Shown one piece after another: positions 20,804 through 30,143 of a stretch of 64,000 nt of DNA. The translations under genes and the position numbers were made by a program. The notes below the pieces were generated by a model. The model was not told where the DNA came from and did not search any database. It saw only the letters and a list, made by a program, of their open reading frames with translations. Source of the stretch: Angiostrongylus vasorum (Eukaryota > Nematoda > Chromadorea > Rhabditida > Metastrongylidae); NCBI GenBank assembly GCA_018806985.1, contig JADANN010000174.1:1810001-1874000 (forward strand). Direction: 5' to 3'. The first letter of the stretch is position 1. Every line of letters starts with the position of its first letter.

Positions 20804-23800
20804 ATGGAAGCGGAATTGGCGGCTCGTTGGAATGATCTCACCAGCTTCTTATCCGAGAAAACCAGGGAGAAGTGGTACAAGATGATCATCGACGCCTATA
20901 CGCCAAGGCCTTTCCGGTTAGTTTCACTTTTTTCTTGTGTCTTGTTGTTCCTTCAAAAAAGAACTAGAACTTTTCGAGGCTTTTTTTAAGAACGAGGACT
21001 TTTTCGTTGTTAACTGTGTCCCTTCACTTTCATCGATTTTCAGCGGCATCGCACATCTTTGCGCGATGTTCTCGCTATTCGATAAGTACAAAGACCATCT
21101 GAAGGATCGCTATGCGACCGCGTTCGCAATTTTCTTCAAAAATCTCGTGTACGATCCGCTGGCCTCTGATAATGCTGAGAAGAGCGCGCAGTTGTTACAT
21201 CAGTTCGCGCAGGAGACCACGCTCGATTCGGTATTTCTCTTGTTTCTTTCTACTGTGAGACTCGGATTTATGTGAGAGATCCATCTTACCGAACAGCTGT
21301 TACTAGTAGGCTTTGTTATTCGTTCCGTCCCCGTTCTTGTTCCGATGTCAAAAATCAATATGCTAGAAGTGCTCCCCTTCTCGCCGCTTATTTTGCAAAA
21401 AAATCCTTATCGTTTATTTTATTTTCGTGTCAAACATGCTCTTCTTTTCGCTTCTATCAGTTTCTAGGGCCTGGTATATAATTAGGCGTAGCCTCCTCAC
21501 CCAAATGCTACTCTACTGGTTTGCATGAGTCTCAAAATCGATACACTATGGAGTTTGTCCAGGATTCCTGGGGTTACGAACGAGTTGGCTCAACTTCGAG
21601 TGCAAAGATAAACATTCGTGGCATCGCATTTGTGAATACGAGATCGATTTATTCTGTGGAGATTTATTTTCAAGATCGGAAATCAAAATATCACAAGATA
21701 TCGTTGGCAAAATTATAGTAGGTCAACTGCAACTGCTACAATACTTGGATACTTGAATGGTCTGTCTTCACTGGTTGTGCGGGCCCCCAGCAAGATTTCC
21801 ACTTTTTTCGAGTTTTTGCTGGTTTGGCTGCTGTGATTCCCTAGAGTCTCGAAGTCGGCCTAGCTAAGCCTAGTCTGCCCCAGTTCGTCACCACCACACG
21901 CAGTCGTCGCCCCTGTGGATCAGAGAGAGATTTGCCGCCATGCGACTAATTTGATACGAGGACGGTGGTGGATCCCGGTATTGGCTACTTTTTATCCGGA
22001 AGGGTGAGGGGCCTATAGGAGATACTGGTTCCATTTCCGTATAAGATTTGATTTTCTTTTCCGTTATAGAACCTGCTCGTTACTCATTTCCATTTCGTAT
22101 GGTACATTTTTATAATATTTGTAATTAAAGTTGCTTACACTAGAAATAAAGTGGGAGCTGACTTCATGTCCATTATACTGGCTGCTGTTATAAATTAATC
22201 CAGCGTCCAGCGTTTTCTTCAACTTAAAGTTGACTGAACTACTGGCTTTCGTGCAGAACCTACCTTAGTTTGGAATGTTTCAAAGCGGGCTTAGGTGGAA
22301 TTTGTTAAGGAGAACTACGTTGCTGATCTGATAACGGCTTCTGGCTCATATTCCACCGAAGCCCACCTCAGCGAAGGAGTTTGCGGTGCTGAAGATGTGC
22401 ACTACCTCATTGACTTCGACATGGCTTTCCTAGGGGATGATGAAGAACAATTTGTCAATCACGAAAAAGCTCAACGGAAGGAATATGACCATATGAGCGA
22501 CGATGGGTATAGGAATCAAAGGGCAAAGGTGCAGATCCTTTTTTTCTCTCATTTTTTTTCCCGCAATATCTCTTATCTTTCTCTCTCGTATTCGATGGTT
22601 CCATGCATCGTACTTTGTCATGCAACAAAATTAGCGCTGAAGAGAATTCTTTACATTCGGTAAAATGGTCAATTCACTTGGAATGTTATAACTGAAAAAA
22701 TACAGTTTTCACAGCGATGCTGAGATATTCGCAAAACTTGGACCCCGGGCCAGATCGAACCACGATTACCCTTTCCAGGGGGTCACGTATCACATTGCAC
22801 CAAGGAGATCCTTATCCTTACGGAGGATATACAGTTTTTGTTACTTTACATGCTTTTAATTGTTTAAATACTTAGATGACCCCCTCCTTACATGTCCTGC
22901 GGCTGCTCCTACTGCTTCTTCCACTCTCTTTCACTTTTCGTTTTGTCGGGTGACCGACATAGTGGCAATCGATTTCTTGTGTAGGGTTGTGCTGCTTGCG
23001 AATCTGCTGTGGGTTTTTCTACTTATTAACATATTGCATGCTGGCAGTTTAACCACGACGATGCTGAGGTATTAGCAAAACTTGGGCCTCGGGCCAGATC
23101 GAACCACGACTACACTTTCCGGTGGATCGCGTATTAGCACCACGGAGGCCCTTGGTCTGCGTTTCTCTCACCTAGTTCTCTACCTAACGCTGCCAATTAG
23201 CAATCACTCGTCAGCGGGAAGGAATCGGGAAACATAAATCGGTATTTAACCAACCCAGTTAAGCTGAGGCTGTGGTCGAAATCACTATGTTAACCTTTTT
23301 ATTTGCTGCTTACTATAATTTTTCACGGCAGAATATGATTTGAAATACTGGCAGTTTAGTTTCCCTTGAAATCCCGAGTTATCCTTGCCAACTTTTTTAT
23401 CCCATGCTTATCAGCCGTTGCGGATTAGAGCATCTCTTAGCACGTCGTAAATAGGATTATTCTAGGACGTCAGGGTTTCCTGCAAAAGTTTCATCTCTTG
23501 TGATTAGTCAACCGATCCCACTCAGTGACGATGTAGCAGCCCAAAATTGTCCATGACAGCTGTATTTTTCAAAGCGGTCGTGATGAATTTCACTTTGGTT
23601 ACGTGCGTAGCTTCATTTCAACCTTACCTGTTCTTCCTAGCACGTCTGGTGTTGAATACAAAATGAACATATGTTGTTCTTCCGTAACTTTTCACTAACT
23701 TGAGAGAAAAAAAATCGTCGTTTATGCCACGTCCACATTAATATTAAGGCGAATTTCACGAGATCGGTAGTGGCCACCTTCTTCCTTTCTGGCTTATGTT

Positions 23801-26800
23801 GTATTCTTTAGCTTTTTATACGCTCACAACCAGCTCTTCACACAAAATTTGTCGGTGTAGCGTGTGAAAGTCCTCAAGAAAAATCTTTATCCATTAATAC
23901 ATATCGGACCACGTGTACCAAAATGGGCTACCTGTCTGTTCAATGGTTTACAGAGATTTTTCGCTGCACTCTTTCGTATTCTATCGATAGCTCGCAGGAC
24001 CGACTTTCTATCAACCTCAGCACTGAGTTATAAATGCGTTGTTTTCAACGCTTTAATTCCGTACAATACACACTTAATACAACCTAACATTAGCTGACGT
24101 TTCGGCAGTTTCGCCTTTTTCAGAACCGGAGAGGATATACTGATATGCAATTTACTATGCCAAACAACTTTAATAATACATACAGAAAGATGAAAATTTG
24201 TGTGGTAGTCACACGATCAACAGCTTTTCGAAAAAACTTACCGTTTCGTACGTGTCTTCCACTGAGGAGGAACAGCTGATCAGAGTCGCATATGGTCGAT
24301 GACTGCACCAGCACACATCAAAAGTCCATGCGAAGGTACGGGGCGAGATCTCGTGTGGTCTCTGGGCATTACTCCCTGCTATTAATCTAATAATGCTATT
24401 AATCTTAGGGGTTATCAGGCATTGTAGGGCATATCAATATACCCTTCAAGGCTTTGAAGAAGACGATACTGCCGAAACGTCAGGTACTGTTGCGTTGTAC
24501 GTGTTTTTGTACGGAAATAAAACGTGTGTTGTGTAACAACCACGCGACTGCTGAGAAAGAAAACGACGTATCTATCGAAAGCATTTTAAACACTGATGCT
24601 GCGCCAAGCGTGGCTCGTGAAAACTTGTCGTCTGCACTTGATAATTTACAAAAAAAATCGTCATTTTGGCGGGCATGTTTTTCGGCGAGAGACTGCTGCT
24701 GTTGAGCAGAGTATGCGCCATAGACTGTGTAGCAAGCGAAAAGGCAGACTAATCCCTCTGTTTGAAGACTGAGTTTCGCCACTTAGCGACAGCTTTTCCC
24801 TAGGATAAGGTGATAAATCATCGAGCAGATTTCGTCAGAATGGCTCGGTGTTCACAGAGTATGCGTCATTCCTCAACGCAATTTGTTTTTCGAAACAGTC
24901 ACCAAATCTTGTTACTTGGTAGCACCATTAGAATAAGAAACTAGCTGAGAGAACGACAAAGCAAGGGCCTCGATTGATGTGTTGGGAGGATAGCACGTGA
25001 GCCAGCATTTAGTGAAATCACGGGTTTGAAGCCCAATTTAGGTTCCCCGAGTTTTGCTGATATCTCTTCATTCTTGCGGTTGTATTTCTTATAACATTGT
25101 ACACATATCGTTCATCGTTCCTACCCTTGATAGTACTTTGTTCAACGAAATGCGAAGTCGACGGTGTGGAAGTGTTCTCGCATCCAATCTAGCAGAAGTA
25201 GACCCCATTTTGAAGTCTTTCAGCTTGATTTTCTGCATTCATGATCCATGCGCTCATCAGGCACGTTTGAGTGACCAAATGGAAGAAGAGCTGCATTTCA
25301 TTACTTGCGTTTTTAACGAGTTCACCTTCTTTCTCATTCGCGTTCTTCAGTCTCTTCAACAGAAAGCGCAGGAGTTTCTACGACGTGCTCCACAGTTTCA
25401 ACTTTACCGTTGTCTGTCATGATTGGAAGTCAGCTGAGATCGAAATTAAGTTGCCGTCAGCTGAAATAGTTACAGGCATGAGTTAGGAAGAACGCGAAGA
25501 ACGAAAAGGAGAAACCGACGGAGGAAGTGTGTAATGACGATAACGTTAAGAAATTCGAGCACCTTATTTGTCTTGGTCTTCTATAATTTTCCTCTAGAGT
25601 CACAGAACAATAACTAAGGTTGCTCTACTGAGAACAAGACGAAATCTAGCTCATTTATTGAGGTTGGCAATTTTTTCAACCTATTGATCGGTTTTACTTC
25701 CAATTTACGCGAGTGCAGAAACTGTTATGCTTTCAAGAAACGTACGTGGCCCATAAGGAACTCTATCGTTTGGAACAAAAAGCTGTCGGAATCTACGAAT
25801 ATACAGATTTTCTTATTCGATTAGAATAAGTGTTGGTTTTTTTTGTTAGCCTTGTTTCTAAACAAGTCTAAAAATAAAATTACATCTTAAAAGTGTTATC
25901 ACTTTGTTTGGAGTTTCTTTAAATAGCACATCTTTTTTTAAAAGTAGGTAAATTGTGCACTTTATCAGTCCTCTGTGGCACGTCGCGCAGTGGTAATGCG
26001 CCTTGCAATACACATGAAATCGATCCCCGCGCCCACAGCCCACCAAGCCTTCCATCCCTCCAGGGTTGGCAAATTGGTACCAGACTTGACTGGGAGGATA
26101 GCAGCACTGGCTCGATACATCGGTAGGCCACCGCGAGTCGTTGTAAAGGCCAGATATGCATTCATTCGCCTCCAACGATGCTTATTGGAGTCGAATGCAT
26201 GGCGCATCCCTCAGAGATTGATCAGCGACGAAAGGTTTTAGCTTTATGAGTCCTCTTATTACCGAAAATTGTCGGAGTTTATTAGAAAGTAGTCATCACC
26301 ACCTACTTAGGGCATTAGGAGTTCAATTTTCGACCAGTATTCCACTGCTTTTTTCCATCTCTAGTTGTTATTATGAATTGTAATTATCGTACTGGAACGG
26401 AGTAATACAAGAAATGTCTTAATACATTCAACATCCTTCCAAATCCTGACATACGTCGGATCTTCGGCAGATGAACTATTATAGTAAAAGAAAATCTACC
26501 CCATAGTAGCAATATTATGCATCTAGTTGGATAAAGTAAAACCTTTACTTTAACTCTGTGATGTTCTCAACTCCAAGCGTTCTCTGGCTATCGAAGATTC
26601 GTCGACTATTGTCAAGAAAACCGGGATTTCTCTTGTTCAAGTCGCTGACGAGATCACGATTTTTTGGGTTATGCGAAATCAGTGGTGGTTGTATGTGTTA
26701 ATGCATAGACTCCCACTGAGTTAAATTCCACTCCACGCTGGAAAAGATCGGCCACCGTATATTGAATTTGATTGTACTCATATTCTTCAGCGTTTCTTTG

Positions 26801-27448
26801 TTTTTCCACACAGAGATTTTTCGCTGTACATTTTGCATTCAGAGGCGCGTTTAGCGCAATGATTAGGAGTGTTCTGCAATAAACACGTGGTCTATAATTC
26901 GATAGCAAAACTGGGCACGCCAAGTCTTCCATCATTCCGAGGTCGGCGAACTGGTGCTGGACTTGTCTGGGGGTAATAGTTGCACTGACTTGATACATCG
27001 GTAGACTACCGCAAATCACTGGTCAGATAACCATTAAATCACCAACGATACTTAATGAAGTCGAATGCGTGGCGCATCTCACAGGGAAATGGTCAATGCC
27101 AAATGCCCTATCCTTTATTTATTCATTACTCTTTATATTCAAAAGATTCGAAATTAGGTACCGATTAGTTGCTCTTGCTACATCCACACGAAATTAGACA
27201 CCGAATCCAAGGTGTTGAAGGTGGTGCTAGTGCACGTTTCACTAAACGAATCGAACCCATTGAGTTTTCCTTAAACGCTGCTAAGAAAACTTTTTCTAAT
27301 TTGAAAGTTTTTACAGGTCCTCCGTTTTTTCCTGCAAATTCCCAATATTTACGCTACGAAGGAACTACGAGCTGATTTAGAACTGAAAGCACGGGAGAAC
27401 ATTGCCAGGGAAATCGATTTACTGGAAAGAAAAATTAGGACCTACTAA
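20804..27448 (+). CDS. Predicted HD-superfamily phosphohydrolase-like protein (COG4339 type), HD doublet replaced
   Basis: Four exons: 20,804-20,916; 21,044-21,230; 22,295-22,528; 27,317-27,448 (TAA). All junctions are GT/AG and phases agree, giving about 221 aa, the usual family length. Residues 24-42 ([19 protein letters not shown]) match the family start, where bacterial members read R-x-Y-H-x-x-x-H. Here the first His is Arg38 and only His42 remains. Residues 65-82 ([18 protein letters not shown]) match the block that normally contains His-Asp; here it is Lys70-Asn71 (21,138-21,143). Exon 3 has [10 protein letters not shown] and [12 protein letters not shown], and exon 4 has the family C-terminus (IYAT, AREN, REI). 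Family members are presumed metal-dependent hydrolases of unknown substrate; loss of ligands suggests altered or absent catalysis. The last intron is 4.8 kb and holds PLE, SINE-A and SINE-B remnants. Family call is firm; function is unknown. Confidence 0.85.
21741..22010 (+). repeat. DR-1 repeat in intron 2 of the HD-family gene, 3'-truncated
   Basis: Starts ATACTTGGATACTTGAATGG and follows DR-1 to GACGGTGGTGGATCCCGG; the last third of the family consensus is absent. Confidence 0.7.
22710..22830 (-). mobile_element. SINE-B fragment, minus
   Basis: Reads GATGCTGAGATATTCGCAAA, then CCAGATCGAACCACGATTACC (a B box on the minus strand, GTGGTTCGATC). Lies in the last intron of the HD-family gene. 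Confidence 0.65.
23050..23290 (-). mobile_element. SINE-B copy, minus
   Basis: Nearly full-length: GATGCTGAGGTATTAGCAAA at the left, B box complement GATCGAACCACG, and the 5' end complement CCCAGTTAAGCTGAGGCT at the right. It shares the GGGCCAGATCGAACC subtype with the copy at 22,710. Confidence 0.7.
23291..24074. other. Intronic DNA without recognisable content
   Basis: Part of the 4.8-kb last intron of the HD-family gene; no conserved frames seen. Confidence 0.4.
24075..24560. mobile_element. PLE terminal remnants in inverted arrangement
   Basis: A minus-oriented PLE end (24,075-24,370) shares GCTTTTCGAAAAAACTTACC-like and GTACGGGGCGAGATC blocks with 6,980-7,250 and 35,750-36,110. A plus-oriented end (24,435-24,560) has CCCTTCAAGGCTTTGAAGAA then GCCGAAACGTCAGG, as at 37,500 and 48,440. 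Both ends carry the hammerhead-like motif. The protein-coding core is absent. Confidence 0.7.
24092..24127 (-). ncRNA. Hammerhead-ribozyme-like motif, PLE terminus
   Basis: On the minus strand: GGTT, CTGAAAA, AGGC, a 6-nt loop, GCC, GAAAC, GTC, AGCT. GGUU can pair with AGCU (with two G-U pairs) as stem I, and GGC with GCC as stem II. Position 8 of the core is A instead of G, so this copy is probably inactive. Confidence 0.4.
24940..25095 (+). mobile_element. SINE-B-like fragment
   Basis: From AGCTGAGAGAACGACAAAGC to GAGTTTTGCTGATATCTC, with B-box-like ACGGGTTTGAAGCCC. It belongs to the same subtype as 5,690 and 15,770. Confidence 0.55.
25096..25971. other. Intronic DNA; possible antisense exon
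   Basis: Still within the last intron of the HD-family gene. The minus strand has TATTTCAG followed by an ATG at 25,420 and a 28-codon acidic frame; see findings. Otherwise nothing recognised. Confidence 0.3.
25972..26247 (+). mobile_element. SINE-A copy in the HD-family gene intron
   Basis: The tRNA-like head is somewhat decayed (TGGCACGTCGCGCAGTGG). The body from CCACCAAGCCTTCCATCCC through GATACATCGGTAGGCCACCG to GATTGATCAGCGACG is well conserved. Confidence 0.85.
26248..26847. other. Intronic DNA without recognisable content
   Basis: Between two SINE-A copies in the last intron of the HD-family gene. Confidence 0.4.
26848..27112 (+). mobile_element. SINE-A copy, diverged
   Basis: Head GCGCGTTTAGCGCAATGATTA, then CCAAGTCTTCCATCATTCCG and TTGATACATCGGTAGACTACC. 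It is one of the more diverged copies and ends about 200 bp before the terminal exon of the HD-family gene. Confidence 0.75.
27317..27448 (+). CDS. Terminal exon of the HD-family gene
   Basis: Acceptor TTTTTACAG, then 43 codons and TAA. It encodes [16 protein letters not shown] at the start and an amphipathic helix ending LLERKIRTY. It joins in phase 0 to the exon ending GGGCAAAG at 22,528 and supplies the family's C-terminal IYAT/AR-N block. It is short and 4.8 kb from its neighbour, so automated models may miss it or cut the gene at 22,5xx. Confidence 0.85.
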   Translation, partial: VLRFFLQIPNIYATKELRADLELKARENIAREIDLLERKIRTY

Positions 27449-29539
27449 AGGAAGCTGTGAGAATCATATCTCCGTCTTGGCATCATTCTAGCATTTCACA
27501 CTTTTCGCTTTCCAATCAATACCAACACCGCTTACTTTGTTATCTTCATCCGAATTTTATGATTGTAAAGTTGTGAAGCTTTGAGGGCACTGTCATTAAC
27601 AAAGAGCTAATCTCATTTGATCTGGACGATATCATCTTGCCGATGAAATCTGTCCTACTGTGAATTCTTAACTAATTTGTATCAGTCATACTGTAAATTC
27701 TTGCCTAATCACATTGTGAAAGATTGCTTCTGTTTATTTCTGTTTTCTCCTTATCACCTGCATTTTCTTCTTAAGATCCTTTTTTGGTCTCCGACCTTCG
27801 TGTCACTCGGGAGTTATTACTTTAGATAACGATTGAATTGTAGTAATACTATTTCGACTTGGTTGACTATTAATTGGAACGTTTCCATGTCTCCTCTTCG
27901 CACTGACCTACATGAGTTCATCCATAGTGGGTTTCTATCTTTCCACTAAAACGATCATGCTATCGAATGGATCAATCGCAAATTTAACGTTTCGGCTGCT
28001 TGTCAGTTTCATTCAGAGTTGTTTTTTCTTAAAAGAAACGAGTCGTGTTCAACGAGTTTAAAAGAGATCGGTTTCATTTTCCGCCGGGTAGTTGACTTCG
28101 TTTGTTTTCCTGGTTAGACAATATACCATCTACTTCTTTGGCAGCAGGATTTTGTCGTTTCTCGGTTGCAATTCATTCTAATGCGCTTCATTTTGACTGG
28201 AAAAGAAGCGTAGTACAATCATACTGCATGGCAAGATTCCGTTGTAAGCGCTGATTGTGTGGTTAGAAATTTTTTGATCTGAACATAGAACATGCTAACC
28301 AAATTTATCCCCTGCGCTAAATGACTTGTTGCGAACTACTACATGAGGCACAAATTTGTCGGAGTCACAATAGTTGTACTTTCATTACTTTTCACCATCT
28401 TTATGCAACAAATGTAAAAATGTTTCTTCATCTCTTAACGGTAGATGTTTATGCTGGCTTTCGCCATATCCATGCAGTAACGCAACTATTAGTTGGTGTT
28501 TGCTTTCCGTCTTCTTGTGATAAAGGGTAATGAGAATATTGAAGAACTTTGTTCTCTCTGTCTTGGGCAGAATTCTAGAAAGGAAAGCTAACAGTACTTG
28601 ATTTTTTATCAAGTTCATGTGTGGATGCTGGTCCATCTTATTTGGACTCTGATGATGTGCATGCTGAACTGACAGGAATGTCACTAGAATTTCCCTTTCC
28701 TTTATGCTGCACATTTTAGGTCATGGAGGTCTTTTTCGTGCTTTGTTCTGCAAAAATTTGCTTTCCTGTGTTTCATTTGTAATTGCATGCTTTTTGGGTT
28801 CGAATTTATCCGTTTTTTCTTCGCAAGGTTCTCTTTTCTACTTCATGTTTATGGAACACAATGGGGAGAAGCACTGCTCTTATACATGTGGATCCTTCCG
28901 AGTCCAAAATGATCTATAGCAACCGCTCCCCACTTTCCTATAAATGGATTTGCTTTCGTATTTGTGTGTATTTCGATGCAGGCGCCAGTATGAGTTGTAA
29001 TGGCTAATCCAATGCCAAAAATAGTTTGGCCTTCAGTGTTATAGTGAATTTTATTGATTGAAATAAAAACTATTAGAATAAAAAAGGTTCTTTACTACAA
29101 GGCAGAGCAAGTTTCTTATCTTTTCGCTTTGTTTTTCGTCGACTCCTGAATATCTCTAGTGGTGAAGCAATTGAACAAATAGGAGCTTATACGGAGCGGT
29201 GGCATATTTGAGAGGATTTATAAGTAACCTTGCAGTAGTGGGTTAAAGGTTCAGATTTGGAGAGCCCATTGTGAGATTAGGAAAGGTTTTCAAATAGAAA
29301 ATAAATCCCAAACATCAACCATTGCGTGGTATTCATTAGGAGTTATTAACATTGTGGGAAGACAATGTGGGAAGACAAAAATTTTACAAATTTTTTTCCC
29401 TTGGACCATTAAGTTCATATGAGGTTGTTACAATATTACCCTATAATATTCGCACATTTTCCGTTCCAAATTACTGGTTTTGATCTGCCCTAAAAGTATT
29501 TTTAGGTTTTAGACACCAACTTCAGCAACTTCGCCCGCT
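27449..29539. other. 3' flank of the HD-family gene and intergenic DNA
   Basis: Contains the presumed 3' UTR. A minus-strand sequence at 27,983-28,016 (CTGAATGAAACTGACAAGC, then GCCGAAACGTT) resembles another PLE-type terminus, but with an extra base in the hammerhead core. Frames at 28,321-28,530 and 28,714-28,385 have no recognisable domain. Confidence 0.35.
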
Positions 29540-29806
29540 GCTCAGTTGGTTACCGTAGTTCCATCATTTTTTTTTACGTGGCCAGTCGTCGCGTCTACTG
29601 TGTGGATCCCAGCACTTCTTACATTCGATTCGTTTTCCTCGCATTCATCGTCCACAATGCTCTTGGCAGATTTCACGTCTCGACTGCTGAATGAGGGTTT
29701 CAACTTCTTCATGAATGTCGTAGAATGCGGGTCGAATCGATTCGCTTTGCTATCTCGGGAATGGCCATTCCCACATGGATTCGACGAAAGCGTTAGGAGG
29801 AGTTGA
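29540..29806 (-). repeat. DR-2 dispersed repeat, minus
   Basis: Shares GTCTACTGTGTGGATCCCAG and the ATTCGATTCGTTTTCCTCGC block with 40,505-40,816 and, in reverse complement, with 19,076-19,412. Confidence 0.6.
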
Positions 29807-30126
29807 ACCGCCACCATCATCCCATTAGGAATCAAAATGTTTCGTCAACCTTTTTTCCAACACCTTCTCCTATTTTCGCCTTGTTATCGTTGCTGACTTG
29901 CACTATTGTATTAAAGAATAGAAGAAGAAAGAATAGAAGAATATTAAAGAATAGAAGAAAGAAGAAAAAAAAGTATTGAACGCAAATAGGAAGTCATTGT
30001 ACGCATCATACCTTAGCATATAAGGTAGAAACGGTTCAAAATCGTCAGCAAGGGTGACCACACTTTAGAGAATCCATACATTTTCCCACGTTAGTATTAA
30101 TATGCATTTATACACAGCCAATTAAT
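29807..30126. other. Spacer with AGAAGA-rich run
   Basis: A purine-rich AAGAATAGAAGAA repeat lies at about 29,913-29,965; otherwise nothing recognised. Confidence 0.4.
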
Positions 30127-30143
30127 GGCTCGTATATCGTAAT
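30127..30143 (+). mobile_element. SINE-A head, left piece, cut by RTE-1 copy 2
   Basis: GGCTCGTATATCGTAAT aligns with the SINE-A start GGGCGCGTGTGGCGCAGT. It continues at 33,534 with GGTTAGAGGTGTCC once the LINE and one target-site copy are removed. Confidence 0.6.

Noticed and set aside
20363..20835. Overlapping frames of 70-126 codons upstream of the HD-family gene
   Set aside because: Open on both strands because of GC-rich composition; no domain, and they run into the assigned start region.
27983..28016. Further hammerhead motif (minus strand)
   Set aside because: The first box reads CTGAATGA with an extra base, which breaks the core; only the GAAAC part matches.
28385..28714. 109-codon minus-strand frame
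   Set aside because: No identifiable domain or flanking exons; could be an old element but cannot be supported.
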